Source: an uncultured Verrucomicrobiota bacterium (GTDB lineage Bacteria > Verrucomicrobiota > Verrucomicrobiia > Limisphaerales > UBA9464). From it: a stretch of 39,773 nucleotides of DNA. The stretch lies in contig CAIJLV010000110.1 of assembly GCA_903821635.1 (NCBI GenBank), forward strand, positions 1 through 39,773. Direction: 5' to 3'. Below are positions 1-11,400 of this stretch, one piece after another. The translations under genes were made by a program, and so were the position numbers. Numbering within the stretch: position 1 is the stretch's first letter; the number at the start of each line of letters is the position of its first letter. The notes under the pieces are model-generated. The model was not told the origin of the DNA. It ran no database searches and saw only the letters and a list, made by a program, of their open reading frames with translations.

Positions 1-714
<714 letters not shown>

Positions 715-845
715 GGCACGACTCGGTGAATGGATGAGAACAAAAGCGCTAGCAGCGGTGCGGGCAAGCGTAACGAGAGCCCCGCCGACGCTGCCAACGG
801 AAAAGGGCTGAAAACGAAGCGACCCCGCTTACCGCCGCGGGCCCC

Positions 846-3800
846 TCACTTTTCAACGGGCGCCTCCACCCGGATTTCCGGGACCCCGACCGGCACGGGC
901 ACCGTGGTCTGTTTTCCGCCCGCCCACCGGATCACGAGTTGGCCGGGAGTCGCGACGCCCGGCGGCAGCGCGAGCACCGTCACCGCCCCGTCCTGCGAGC
1001 CCACGCCTGAGCCGGCGTGAAGTTCCCGCAGGGGCCCGGTGAAAGCCCCCGCCTGCAAGCGCACCGCCGCCCCGATGCCCTCTGGGTTTCCGGCGGCCCC
1101 GACCAAGCGGACCCGCAGACCAGGCCGGGCTTGGGCATTGCGGAACAGCCGGGTGGCCGCCCCGTTCTGCGTCACCACCAAGTCAGCCCGGCCATCGTGG
1201 TCAAAGTCAGCCGTGGCCGCGCCCCGCTGTTCGCCCGAAATCACGATCCCCGTCGCCGACTCGGGACTTTCAATGAAACTGCCCCGCCCATCGCCGAGCA
1301 GCAGCAGACCGACCCCCGCATCGAGCCGGGGCACCCCGGGCCGCGTGGCGAAAAAGTTTTGGCTCAGGAAGACATCCTCCCGCCCATCGCCATCGAAATC
1401 CGCCACCACGGGCGTAAACGCCGGCGTCAACTGGGCCGCCCGCGGCAGCGCCTGCGCTTCGAACCGATCCCCCCGGTTGAGCAAGATCAGCGAACGCAAT
1501 TCCACCGCTGAAAATTCGCGAGCCCCCGCCCGCTGCGGGCCCAACACTTCGGCCAAGGTCGCTTCGCTGAAGGCCCGGTAAGACGGGAAACGGCCGGCCA
1601 AGAAGGGCAATCCACTCAACAACTCCGACAGCGGTCGGCTGGGCGTCAGGGCCGCCCGGACCGGGTCAAACGTGGTCTCGACTACGCCCCACGAGCCGTC
1701 GCCCGCCCAGTCGCCCGTCGCCACCACCGCCGGTTGAGCCCGGCTGGCTTGGTGCTCGGAGTTGAGGCCCCAGTTCGCCGCGATCAAATCCAAGCGACCA
1801 TCGCCGTCGAAATCACCCGCCGCGACCCCCGACCACCAACCCGTCAACGCGCTCAACCGGAGGGCGGACGAGGCCGGCGCGCCCAACCCGGTCACCTCCG
1901 GATCCCACGCCGTGAGTTGGCCCCGATCGTTGCGGAATACGTGTAACGGTCCCCATTCGCACGCCACGACGAGCTCGGGCCAGCCATCGCCTGTGAGGTC
2001 GGTCCAGCGGGCGGAAGTCACCACGCCGAGGCGGTCAAATTTCTGGTGCGGCAAATATTGGCCCCCGGCTTGGCGCAAAAGCACCGAGGTGGTGGGTTCC
2101 GGCCAGCGGCCCGGCACTGCTCCGCTGCCAACCCAGGCATCGAGGTTGCCGTCGCCGTCGAAATCCGCCAAGGCCAGCGCCCCCACGGCGGCAGTGGCTG
2201 CCGGCCACACCGGCACCGCGGCCTGTCCGAGTTCCACCGTGCGCACGGCGGCGCCGGCGGCTTGTCCATCTTCATAATTGGATTCCGCGACCCACAACCG
2301 CTGCCCCACCGCTGCCAGCGCGACTTGATCGCGGGCGGTCGGCAAATTGGTGGCGGCCAAAAAGCCCCCGCGCTGATCGTTCCGGAACACGGCGAGCGCG
2401 CCCCCGGTGCCGCCCCCGAGGGCCAGATCCTCCCAGCCATCGGCATCCCAATCGAACCACGCCACTCCCGGCCCCGCCTGACTCAACCGCCGGGGCAACA
2501 GCGGCTGGCGCGCAAAGTCGTCAAACAATTGCTCGCCATGAGTGTGCCCCAGCCGATCAGTTACATCCGCAAACAACGGTTTCCCCGGAGTCGTGGCGGG
2601 CACCGCGGCCGGTCGGTCGAAGGCGGGGTCTTCCTGAAGTTCGTAAAGGCGGCCGGGCTGAACGGAGCGCACCTCGCGCCGCGTGCCGTTGCGCCAGCGC
2701 ACTTCCAGCACTAGGGCGGACTGGTTTGTGCCGGCGGCAAACGTCAGCAACGGATCGCTGCCGGAGAGGTAGCGCCCGCCCGCGACGACTTCCTGCCGTT
2801 GTTCCGGCACGGCGCCCCCCCGGAGCGTGACCTGCGCGCCCACCGCTTGGGAGTTGGCGCCGCGGCCCCGCAGGCGCACCGCCACACGGGGTGCCGCCGC
2901 TTCATTGCGATACAGGGCGGCCGGGCCGTTCAAATTGTTCACGGCCAAGTCGAGGTCGCCGTCGTCGTCGAAGTCCGCCAACGCCATTCCGTGATGCACG
3001 CCGGGTTGATCCGTGCCCCAGGCGCCGGTGACTTCTTCAAACGTGAGGTCGCCGCGGTTGCGAAAGGCCACGATCGGGGTGTTCAACGGTTGATAAATAC
3101 TCAGGTTCGCCAACCGGTCCCCGACGAATGCCTTGCGCCGATCGACGGCATTGGTGAAGCCATCGTAACCGCGCTCGCGGGCCTCAATTGCGACCGCCGT
3201 GTCCCGGTCCTGCACGTCGCGCATGTGCCCCGTGCTGACCAGCAAGTCGGGCCAGCCATCGAGGTCCACATCCAGGAAGAGCGGCTGCCAGGCCCATTCC
3301 GACGCGGTGAGCCCAGCCAATCCCGCGACTTCCGCATAGCGGCCTTCGCCGCGGGCCACTTGCAGCGTGTTGCGGAGCGTTTGGGGCCGGTTGGCGAGGT
3401 GGCCGGGGAGATTCACGAAGTCCGACTGCGCCGGCATCTGCCGTTTCCGCCACGAAGGGAACCGGCTGAGCATATCCACCACGAACAAATCCGGCCGCCC
3501 ATCGGCATCGACGTCGGCCACATCCACCCCCATGGAACTGCCGCTGGTCTGGCGCAGGGCCAAGGCGGGAGCGGCTTGAAACTGCCCGCGCCCGTCGTTG
3601 AACCAGAGCCGGTCGGGGGTCCAATAGTCATTACAGACATACAGGTCGGGAGCCCCGTCACCGTTGAGGTCCCGGAAGGTCGCCGTCAGGCCCCAATCCA
3701 GCGGCGCCCCGGTCAGCGGCTGGCCGGACTCGTCCCGGAAACGGCCGTCGGTCCAGCTCGTCGGCTGAAACCGCCCCGTGCCGTCGTTCAACCACAGCTC

Positions 3801-4541
3801 GTCCGGTTCGCCATACTCGAAGACTTTTCCGTGGCTGATCCCGAGGCGATTCGTCAACGCCGGCGGCACCACCAATTCGCCGTTGATCATACGGAGTTGC
3901 ACCTGCCCCGCCCCGCGGTCACGGATGTCGTCCGTCCGGTTGTTGGTCACGTAAAGGTCCAGCGTGCCGTCTCCGTCCACATCGGCCAGCGCCAGCGTCA
4001 GACTCCCATGCCGGCCCAGAATGCCCGCCGAGCGGGTGAAGTCGGAGAAGTGGCCTTGGCCATCATTGCGCCAGCAATGCACGCCCGCGCCATTCGCGCT
4101 GATCAGTAAATCCAAGGCCCCATCGCCGGTGATGTCCGCGAGAACCACCCCACGGGCCATGAGGTTGGTCGCCACGGCGCCTGATTCCGCGGTGACGTTC
4201 GCAAACTTCCAGTCCCCGAGATTTCGGAACAGGGCCAGCCGACCCTCAATGCCAACCAAGGCCACATCGGGCCGGCCGTCGCCGTCAAAATCCCCCGTCG
4301 CCACCCCGGAGCCATTGTAGAGAGTGCGATTATGGGCCCCGTCCGCCGCCCGCAACTTATTGGTGAAGAGGAGGTTGGATTGGTCAGGTGGGGTGAGGGT
4401 GAAGCCGGGTTTGGTTGGGGTTGGGGTGGGTGGGGTGAGGGGGCGCCAGCGGGCGCCGGGGAGTTCGTGCCAGGCGGGGGTGGCCCCGAGCAGCAGGGTC
4501 GGGGCGAGCAGGGCCAGTAGGAGGAGGGGGCGGCGGCGCAT
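846..4541 (-). CDS. CRTAC1-like FG-GAP/VCBS repeat protein with two ASPIC/UnbV domains (paralog A)
   Basis: A 1231-residue protein. Residues 1-20 form a signal peptide (MRRRPLLLLALLAPTLLLGA), followed by a Pro/Thr linker (about 35-50). From about residue 76 there is a series of Ca-binding FG-GAP/VCBS loops, for example GDFDGDGRPDVAL, DVDGDGTLDLYV, DLNGDGAPDLYV, DVDADGRPDLFV and DFDDDGDLDLAV. The first ASPIC/UnbV domain is at about 550-630. A second propeller-like set begins near FDDFARQPLLPRRLSQ, and a second ASPIC/UnbV domain lies at about 1140-1215. CRTAC1-family proteins are usually about half this length, so this is a double-length form. The role is extracellular or surface and probably adhesive or ligand-binding; no catalytic motif is seen. 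The start lies 3 bases after the stop of paralog B, so translational coupling is likely. Database entries for this family are often mislabelled as RNA-binding. Confidence 0.9.
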   Translation of the reverse strand: MRRRPLLLLALLAPTLLLGATPAWHELPGARWRPLTPPTPTPTKPGFTLTPPDQSNLLFTNKLRAADGAHNRTLYNGSGVATGDFDGDGRPDVALVGIEGRLALFRNLGDWKFANVTAESGAVATNLMARGVVLADITGDGALDLLISANGAGVHCWRNDGQGHFSDFTRSAGILGRHGSLTLALADVDGDGTLDLYVTNNRTDDIRDRGAGQVQLRMINGELVVPPALTNRLGISHGKVFEYGEPDELWLNDGTGRFQPTSWTDGRFRDESGQPLTGAPLDWGLTATFRDLNGDGAPDLYVCNDYWTPDRLWFNDGRGQFQAAPALALRQTSGSSMGVDVADVDADGRPDLFVVDMLSRFPSWRKRQMPAQSDFVNLPGHLANRPQTLRNTLQVARGEGRYAEVAGLAGLTASEWAWQPLFLDVDLDGWPDLLVSTGHMRDVQDRDTAVAIEARERGYDGFTNAVDRRKAFVGDRLANLSIYQPLNTPIVAFRNRGDLTFEEVTGAWGTDQPGVHHGMALADFDDDGDLDLAVNNLNGPAALYRNEAAAPRVAVRLRGRGANSQAVGAQVTLRGGAVPEQRQEVVAGGRYLSGSDPLLTFAAGTNQSALVLEVRWRNGTRREVRSVQPGRLYELQEDPAFDRPAAVPATTPGKPLFADVTDRLGHTHGEQLFDDFARQPLLPRRLSQAGPGVAWFDWDADGWEDLALGGGTGGALAVFRNDQRGGFLAATNLPTARDQVALAAVGQRLWVAESNYEDGQAAGAAVRTVELGQAAVPVWPAATAAVGALALADFDGDGNLDAWVGSGAVPGRWPEPTTSVLLRQAGGQYLPHQKFDRLGVVTSARWTDLTGDGWPELVVACEWGPLHVFRNDRGQLTAWDPEVTGLGAPASSALRLSALTGWWSGVAAGDFDGDGRLDLIAANWGLNSEHQASRAQPAVVATGDWAGDGSWGVVETTFDPVRAALTPSRPLSELLSGLPFLAGRFPSYRAFSEATLAEVLGPQRAGAREFSAVELRSLILLNRGDRFEAQALPRAAQLTPAFTPVVADFDGDGREDVFLSQNFFATRPGVPRLDAGVGLLLLGDGRGSFIESPESATGIVISGEQRGAATADFDHDGRADLVVTQNGAATRLFRNAQARPGLRVRLVGAAGNPEGIGAAVRLQAGAFTGPLRELHAGSGVGSQDGAVTVLALPPGVATPGQLVIRWAGGKQTTVPVPVGVPEIRVEAPVEK
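4387..4443 (+). other. G-rich tract with quadruplex potential opposite the linker of paralog A
   Basis: The plus strand carries at least six runs of three to five G separated by short T/A/C loops. It is the template strand of paralog A, so the mRNA is C-rich here. The tract encodes the Pro/Thr linker just after the signal peptide. Quadruplex formation is an inference from the G-run pattern. Confidence 0.5.
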
Positions 4542-4544
4542 AGT

Positions 4545-7500
4545 TCAGTGGGAGGGCAGGAGTTGGCCTTGGTCATCGACGCTGACCGCGCCCGCGGCCG
4601 GGGCCAGCGCGGTGCGGGTGGGGGTGGTCGTCCCGGGCCAGCGGACTTCCAGTTGGGTGGCCGGTTCCGGCCGCGCCAGCACCGGCACAACGCTGTCTTG
4701 GCTCCAGTAGCCGCTGCCCGCGTGGATTTCCCGCGCCGGGCCCCAGCGGCCGGACCCGAAGCCCAGCCGCACCACGGCCCCGAGTCCGTCGGGGTTGCCC
4801 GCCGGGCCCCGCAGTCGCACCCGCAGCCCGGGTCGCCCACGCTCGTTGTGGTAGACTTGGGTGGCCGCCCCGTTCTGGCTGACCACCAGGTCCGGCCGCC
4901 CGTCCCCGTCGTAGTCGCCCACCGCGCTGCCGCGTTGTTCGCCGTAGACGCGCACGCCGGATTCCTGCCCGGGCAGGGCCGTAAAACCACCCCGCCCATC
5001 GCCCCGCAGCACCAGGCCCCGGCCCGCGTCGCTCCGCGCGGTCGTCGCCGCCACCGCGAAGAAGTTCTGGCTCAGGAACAGGTCTTCGTGCCCGTCGCCG
5101 TCGAAGTCGGCCACGTTCACCCCGAAGGCTGGGCTGGCTTGGGCCGCCGCCGGCAGCCGCCCCGGTTCCAGGCGACCGCCCCGGTTCAGGAACACGGTGG
5201 TCGCCAGCCAGTTGGCTTCCAGGTAGTGGGCGCTCGCCTGCCGCTCGCCCAAGAGTTCCGCCACACTGGCCCGTGCGTAGTCCCGGTGCCGCGGGAACCG
5301 TTCCCGCACCCAGGGCAGTTCCCGCGCCACGGTGTCCCGGTCCCGTTCCGGCACCCACTGGCCGAGTTCGGGCGCAAAGTAGGCTTCGAGCAGTTCCACT
5401 TGGCCTTGGCCGGCGAGGTCCCCGTAGTAGAGCCGGCGGGGGTGTTCCCGGCTGGCCCGGTAGTGGGTGTTGTGGCCCCAGTTGGACGCCACGAGGTCGA
5501 GCCGCCCGTCCCCGTCGAAATCGCCGGCGCTCACGCCGTTCCACCAGCCCAGGTAGTCGGCCAGGCCCCAGGCCCGGGTGGTTTCGCGGAGTTGGCCGCG
5601 CTGGTTGCCATACACTTTCACCGGGCCCCATTCGCCCGCCAACACCAGTTCCGGCCACCCGTCGCTGTCTAGGTCCGCCCACACCGCACCGCTCACCAAG
5701 CCCGCGCTCGCCAGCACCGCCGTGTTGGTTTCGTCCCGTTCCCACCGCGCTCCCCGCCGCACGTAGAGTTCCGAGGGGGCCGCCTCGGGGTAGCGTCCGC
5801 CCACGGCTCGCCCGCCCACGAACAGGGCCAGTTCGCCGGGCCCCAGCGGGCCCAGCGCCAAGGGGCCGCTGCTCGCCCGGCTGCCGGGCAGGAGGTCTTC
5901 CACCCGTTTGGTCCCGGGGTCGTAGTGCCGCACGCGGCCGCCGGCCGCCACGCCGTCTTCGTAGTTGGCCAGGCCGACGAGGATCGTCCGCCCCGCCGTT
6001 CCGGCCCGCCACCCCACGAGCCCCGTCTGGTCCCGCGCGGTCACTTGGGCGTAGGGCAGCCCGGTCCACGGCTGGAACCCGCCCCGCCCGTCGTTCTGCC
6101 AGGCGCCCAGTTGGCCGCCCCGGCCGCTGCCGACCACGAGGTCGTCCCACCCGTCGCCGTCCAGGTCCAGCCACCCCACGCCGGGGCCAAGTTGGCTCAG
6201 CCGCCGGGGCAGCAGGGGCTGCCGTTCAAAATCGTCGAAGGGTTCTTCGGCGTGCGGTCGGTCGCCCGCCAGGGCCACCGCCGCAAACCACGGCGCCACC
6301 ACCGCCGCCGGCCGGGCCGGCGCCGCGGTCGCCCCGCTTTCAAAGAGTTCATATTCCCGGTTGCCGACCACCTCACTCACCTCGCTCCGCTGGCCGCTCC
6401 GCCACACCACTTCCAACCGCATCCGGTTGGTCGCACTGCCCGCCGCAAACACCCGCACGGCTTCGTCGCCCGACAGGTAGCGGCCCCCGCTGAGCATTTC
6501 TTGGCTCTGCTCCGCCACCGCCCCACCCCACAACCGGATCTTCGCCCCAATCCCGCGCGTGTTCCCGCCCGCTCCCCGCAACCGCACCGCCACCCGCGAA
6601 CCCACACCTTCGTTCCGGTAGACTCCCGCCACCCCATTCAAATTGTTCACCACCACGTCCAAGTCCCCGTCCCCGTCCAAATCCCCAACGCACATCCCGT
6701 GGCTCACCCCCTCATCCCCAAATCCCCACGCCTCCCCCATACTCTCAAACTTTACCACCCCAACTCCCCCCACTTCCACCCCCACCCCAACCCCCAGGTT
6801 CCGATACAACCCCTTCTTCTGCTCGTGCCGGGGATACATGAGCAGCTTTTGGGGAATGCGTTCTTTGCGGTAGGGGCCATTGGCCGCGATGCGCACGTTG
6901 GCGTCGAGGTCTTGGGTATCAAACAGGTGTCCAGTGGTGCACAGGAGGTCTTCGTAACCGTCCAGATCGACGTCGAGAAACATCGCGGCCCACGTCCAAC
7001 CGGAGGCTTCTAGGCCAGCTTGGTAGGCGACCTCCGCGTAGGTCCCGTCGCCCCGCCCCAAGTGCAGGGTGTTCCGGTTCAACTGCGGCCGGTTTGTGAG
7101 GGTTTCAAAGTCGCCTGGGGCGGACATCAGCCCGGGACTCTGGGCCAGGCGGGTCGCATGGTCCGCCTCCAACATGTCGGCGACGAACAGGTCGTCGTGC
7201 CCGTCGCGGTTCACATCGGCGACATCCACCGACATGGAAAACGTCCCCGTGTTGCGGATGGCCGTCCAAGCGATCGCCCGAAACTGCCCTCGACCGTGGT
7301 TTAGCCAGAGGCGGTCCGGGCTGTGGAAATCATTGCAGACGTAGAGGTCGGGCAAGCCGTCGCCGTTCAGGTCGCGGAACTGCGCGGACAAAGCCCATTC
7401 GCGGGGCACGCGGGCCAACGGGTTTCCCGCCTCGTCCAAGAAGGCGCCGCCCGTCCACGAGACGGGCGTAAACACTCCCTGACCTTGGTTTAGGTAAAGC

Positions 7501-8270
7501 ACATCTGGCTCGCCGTGCTCCAGCACCATGCCGTTGGGCGTGTATTCCAAAGCGTCCCGATCCTCGGGGCGGATCGAGCGTTTACCGTTGAGATTTAGGA
7601 CCGTGAAACCGGTGCTGCGGATGGTCGTCGTGCGGTAGTTGGCGACGTAAAGATCCAGCGAGCCATCGCCGTTGATATCGGCCAAAGCGAGTGACGTGCT
7701 GCCGTGCTGGCGCAGCAGGCCAGCGGCGGTGTTTTCGGTGAAATTGCCTCGGCCACCGTTGAGGAAGAGTCGGGTGCCACTCCCGATGGCGTTTACGAGC
7801 AAATCCAAGTCTCCATCGCCATCCACATCCGCCAACACGGCCCCGGTGGAAAACTGGTTGGCACACGCCACGCCGGCCGCCTCGGTGACGTCAACAAAGC
7901 GCCAGCCGCCCAGGTTGCGGTAGAGCCGGTTATTCGATTCCAGACCGCAGAAATACAAGTCACACCAGCCGTCGCCATCAACGTCGCCAGCGGCTACGCC
8001 GGATCCGTTCAGGCGAATCTGATTCTGAGCGGCCCGTGCGTCGGTGAGCAGATTGGTAAAATTGAGGCCCGTGACGGCCGCCGGAAGTTTCGAAAAACCG
8101 ACCGCCAGATTGGTCCCGGATTGAACCTTCAGGGCGCGAACCTTCACCCCGGCTTGCGGCGGGATGGACTCGGCGAAAAGCATGCCCGCCCACAGCAGCG
8201 AACTAACCCGCAGCAAGTGCTGCACACTCCCGCCACGACTCCAGACGGGGACTGAATGGGCCGGACACAT
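4545..8270 (-). CDS. CRTAC1-like FG-GAP/VCBS repeat protein with two ASPIC/UnbV domains (paralog B)
   Basis: From the ATG at 8270 the protein is 1241 residues. The frame is open to an ATG at 8372, but residues upstream of 8270 look non-coding, whereas the 8270 start gives a polar stretch followed by a hydrophobic signal core (LLRVSSLLWAGMLFA). The architecture matches paralog A: repeated DxDxDGxxDL loops, an ASPIC/UnbV domain near GSRVAVRLRGAGGNTRG, a second repeat set starting at FDDFERQPLLPRRLSQ, and a C-terminal ASPIC/UnbV domain near GLRVRLRGPAGNPDG. It is exported and probably surface-associated. An odd Gly/Val insertion (RNLGVGVGVEVGGVGVVKF) replaces the RNRGDLTF/RNRGDFTF seen in paralogs A and C. 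It is the first gene of a two-gene unit with paralog A, and a terminator of the preceding gene lies at 8390-8422. Confidence 0.88.
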   Translation of the reverse strand: MCPAHSVPVWSRGGSVQHLLRVSSLLWAGMLFAESIPPQAGVKVRALKVQSGTNLAVGFSKLPAAVTGLNFTNLLTDARAAQNQIRLNGSGVAAGDVDGDGWCDLYFCGLESNNRLYRNLGGWRFVDVTEAAGVACANQFSTGAVLADVDGDGDLDLLVNAIGSGTRLFLNGGRGNFTENTAAGLLRQHGSTSLALADINGDGSLDLYVANYRTTTIRSTGFTVLNLNGKRSIRPEDRDALEYTPNGMVLEHGEPDVLYLNQGQGVFTPVSWTGGAFLDEAGNPLARVPREWALSAQFRDLNGDGLPDLYVCNDFHSPDRLWLNHGRGQFRAIAWTAIRNTGTFSMSVDVADVNRDGHDDLFVADMLEADHATRLAQSPGLMSAPGDFETLTNRPQLNRNTLHLGRGDGTYAEVAYQAGLEASGWTWAAMFLDVDLDGYEDLLCTTGHLFDTQDLDANVRIAANGPYRKERIPQKLLMYPRHEQKKGLYRNLGVGVGVEVGGVGVVKFESMGEAWGFGDEGVSHGMCVGDLDGDGDLDVVVNNLNGVAGVYRNEGVGSRVAVRLRGAGGNTRGIGAKIRLWGGAVAEQSQEMLSGGRYLSGDEAVRVFAAGSATNRMRLEVVWRSGQRSEVSEVVGNREYELFESGATAAPARPAAVVAPWFAAVALAGDRPHAEEPFDDFERQPLLPRRLSQLGPGVGWLDLDGDGWDDLVVGSGRGGQLGAWQNDGRGGFQPWTGLPYAQVTARDQTGLVGWRAGTAGRTILVGLANYEDGVAAGGRVRHYDPGTKRVEDLLPGSRASSGPLALGPLGPGELALFVGGRAVGGRYPEAAPSELYVRRGARWERDETNTAVLASAGLVSGAVWADLDSDGWPELVLAGEWGPVKVYGNQRGQLRETTRAWGLADYLGWWNGVSAGDFDGDGRLDLVASNWGHNTHYRASREHPRRLYYGDLAGQGQVELLEAYFAPELGQWVPERDRDTVARELPWVRERFPRHRDYARASVAELLGERQASAHYLEANWLATTVFLNRGGRLEPGRLPAAAQASPAFGVNVADFDGDGHEDLFLSQNFFAVAATTARSDAGRGLVLRGDGRGGFTALPGQESGVRVYGEQRGSAVGDYDGDGRPDLVVSQNGAATQVYHNERGRPGLRVRLRGPAGNPDGLGAVVRLGFGSGRWGPAREIHAGSGYWSQDSVVPVLARPEPATQLEVRWPGTTTPTRTALAPAAGAVSVDDQGQLLPSH
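6758..6795 (-). other. Quadruplex-forming G-tract on the coding strand of paralog B
   Basis: On the minus (coding) strand, five G-runs of five, four, five, six and four bases are separated by loops of 2, 1, 7 and 4 bases. This exceeds the usual four-run quadruplex pattern and would also be present in the mRNA. It encodes the Gly/Val insertion that paralogs A and C lack. Confidence 0.6.
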
Positions 8271-8389
8271 AGCTAAAGTTCTACCATCGGCGGACACGTC
8301 CTGCATGGGTGCGACTGAAAAATACCGCGGGATTTTGCGCTGTAAAACCCACTCCCAACCTTTCCTCACCACGGGACACTCTGCCCAAT

Positions 8390-8422
8390 AAAAAAGAGGC
8401 CGGGCTCAACGCCCGGCCTCTT
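8390..8422 (-). terminator. Rho-independent terminator of the PA14/Ig protein gene
   Basis: A perfect 10-bp GC-rich stem (GAGGCCGGGC at 8396-8405 and its complement at 8411-8420) with a 5-base loop is followed, in the minus direction, by six U residues. It lies 15 bases past the stop of the 8438-12031 gene and separates that gene from paralog B. Confidence 0.92.
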
Positions 8423-8437
8423 GGAGGTGATTCGAGA

Positions 8438-11400
8438 TCAGTTTCCGGCGCGGTAAAACTTCTGAGCCGCGTTGGCCGGGTTGATCGTGAACGGGCTCGT
8501 GGCACCGGACACTTCGGTATAGGTGCCATTCACCGAGTCCGACGACAGCAGTTTGCCGGTGAACGTGATTTGCAGCCCTTGGATCGAGATCGTCGGGGTG
8601 ACCACAACGATGTCGAACAGACCGGACGGCGAGACGACCTGCACGGCGTTCAGCGGAGCCCGTTGGGTGCCGCCCACACCGAGGTCAACGCCGTTGGCGT
8701 CGGCGGCGGTGGTGCCTTCAACGATGATGTCGGGCGAGGACAGCCCCTTGAACACGATGTAGCTGCCGGTGCCGTAGGTCGCACCATCGCCAGGAGTAGC
8801 GTTGGCCGCGATCGGCACGGGCGACAATTCGGTCGGATTTTCAGGGGTCAAGGTCAGGACATAGCCTTTGAGCTCGGTCCCAGCGGCGTCCGTGACGCGG
8901 AACGCGCCGCCACGGCCGGAGGCAACCCCACCGAGGGTGTAGACCACGACGTCATACTTGCCAGTGGTGAACTTCGAACCCAGACCCTTGATGGTCACTT
9001 GGGTGGTCGAGTCATTGCTGGTGTCGAGGAAGCCGGTCATCAACAGGTGGTTGGGGCCAGTGAGCTTGTTGTTTTCTTCACCCCGACCGGTGGAGGTCCA
9101 AGTGTTGCCGGAACCGGACCATTCGACGGTCGCGGTGGTGGTCTTGGCGACGCCGCCTTCATCGGCGGTGAGAGCCACGGGACCGGTGTCGGTCGTGCTG
9201 AGGCCGATGGCGTTGTTCCAGTTCGGCTGAGCGGTCACCGCGGTGCCCGCGATGTCCTTCGGTCCGACCGAGCCGTCGCGGTTGTCATCGGTGAAGTTAA
9301 TACCGATGGAATAGGTCTGGCTGCCCGCCACACCGGAGCTTTGGAAGTCACCGTAGTCGCGGAAGCGGGCGTTCCAAGCTTTACGATTCGGATCCCCGTC
9401 GGAACCGATGTTGCCGTTTTCAGCACCGAAGATGGGTCCGACAAACATCTTGGCGGGGAGCGGGGAACCCGAACCATCAGCCGGGTTGAAGTCGGTGCGA
9501 CCCAACGCGAACCAGGTGATGCCATCGCTGCTGCGATACATGGAGATCACGTCGCCCGCACGGCGGAGCCGGAGCCAAGCGTTGGGATACTGCGGGCCAT
9601 TGGCACCGGTGTCGCCGTTGCTGGAGGTGGTGCCGGCACCCGTGGTGAGGCGGCGGTTGGTTTCGTAACCTTGGTTCGAAGCCGTGCCGTCATACTTGAC
9701 GGGGCTCGGGTTGGCGTGGACCTGCTGGTAACGGCTGGCCGCTGCATCTTGGGAGTCGAGCGATTCACGCGCCGTAATACCGGCCCGGGCCCATTGGCTG
9801 GAAGCATCTTGGCCTTCGAGGCGAGCAACCTTGTCAAAGTTACCGGTGATTTCTTCGTAAACGAAGGTCGCGTCGTCGTTGCTGTTCCAGAACGAAGATC
9901 CGCCGTTGACCACGTTGAAGCTGTTCGTGCCGGTGACGACGACATCTTGGCCGTAGGCATTGGGGCGGGCGAGGTCAGCCCAGGTCATCTTCGACACCGT
10001 GAACGGCGTCGCGATGGCGGCGGAGGTGTTACCCTTGATGTCTTTCAGACCGCTGACCGTGAGGGTGTAGGAGCTGCCGGCGGTGAGACCGGTCGTGCTC
10101 AGGATCACAGCCCGTTGCCGGGAGGTGACGCCGCTGCTGTTTTCCACATAGCGGGCAGCCGTGACGGTGCCGGAGCTGAGTTGGAAGTTGGCCAACGCCA
10201 GCGAAGCCGGGGTAGCGACCGGTTCGTTCAGCAAAACGCTGACTTCGAAGTCGCCGCCGCTCTTCTTGAGACCACCGACCGCCAACACAGAGGGTGCGGT
10301 GGTGTCGGGGTTGACGGTGAGGATCACTTCGCTGCTGGTCACGTCAGGGGCGCCCGGAGCTCCCATCACGACGGTGTATTTGGCGCCGTTGTCGGCCAAG
10401 GCGGGGGAGAGGACTTCCAACTTCGCGGAGGTCGCTCCGGCGATGTCGACGCCGTTCTTCTGCCACTGATAACGCACGGGCACGCCGCCCCGGGGAGTCG
10501 TAGCGGAAGCCGACACCGTGAAGGTGGCGGGGTTCAACTCTTCGACGGTCACGCTGGTGGGCTGGCTGGCAACCGTGATCACGGCGTCGGGCAGCACGAG
10601 CGTTCCGATTTGATCACCGGAGATGACGGTCAGCGCCGTTGCGGCGGTCGTGTCGTTCTCTTCCTTCATCGCCACTTGGAGATAATCGCCGCCGCCGCCT
10701 TCTTTGACGATGGCAACCACGTAGTAGCGCTTGTCCTTGATCAACGCGACGGGAGCGGCGCTGGTCTCATCACCTTCGCCCGGTTCCTTGAACGCATCGC
10801 AGCAACCGACTTCAAACGCGATCGGATCGGCACTGAGGTTGGCCGGCTTGTCGTCGGTGCTCAGGTAGAGGGCCGAGGCGTCATCGCTGCGGATGTAGAA
10901 GTAATAATTACCGGAGACTTTCGGGATGATGAAACCGGACACCTTGGCGCCGTAGTTGTCACCATAGCCGTTCGGGGTTTCAAAACCCACCACCAGCCGG
11001 GTTTCATCCGCGACTCCACCCGTATATTTGCCGTTGCCGGTCAGGTCGCCGACGGCCGTGCCACCGATGTCTCTATAGAATTCGGCCGTTAAGAAGCCCT
11101 TGGCCAACACCGGGGTCAACACGTTGAGCACAACTTCCTCGCTGGTCACTGAGTTGAGGTTGTTGCCGACCGTGACCTTGAATTTGGCGCCGTCGTCCGC
11201 AGCGGTCGTAACCGGCGTTGCGTAGGAGGCCGACGTCGCACCGGGGATCGCCGTTCCGTTGCGGAACCATTGGTAGTTCAGGTTGTCGGCGCTGGCCTTG
11301 ACAAAGAAACCACCACGAGCACCCAGCGCCACCGTCGAATTGACCGGCTGATCGACGATGCTGGCCGCCAACGTGTTAACTGGGAACGAGGAACCGATGA

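Noticed and set aside
2799..4109. A 436-codon open frame on the plus strand
   Set aside because: Antisense shadow of paralog A; repetitive translation of the opposite strand of DxDxDG loops.
4548..6493. Long plus-strand and second minus-strand frames across paralog B
   Set aside because: Pro/Arg/Gly-rich shadows of the real gene in very GC-rich sequence, with no signal peptide or domain.
8309..11092. A 927-codon open frame on the plus strand
   Set aside because: It is antisense to the PA14/Ig protein, which has a signal peptide, domains, a terminator and normal codon use. Long antisense frames are expected opposite a GC-rich gene; its product is His/Gly/Arg/Val-rich without domains.
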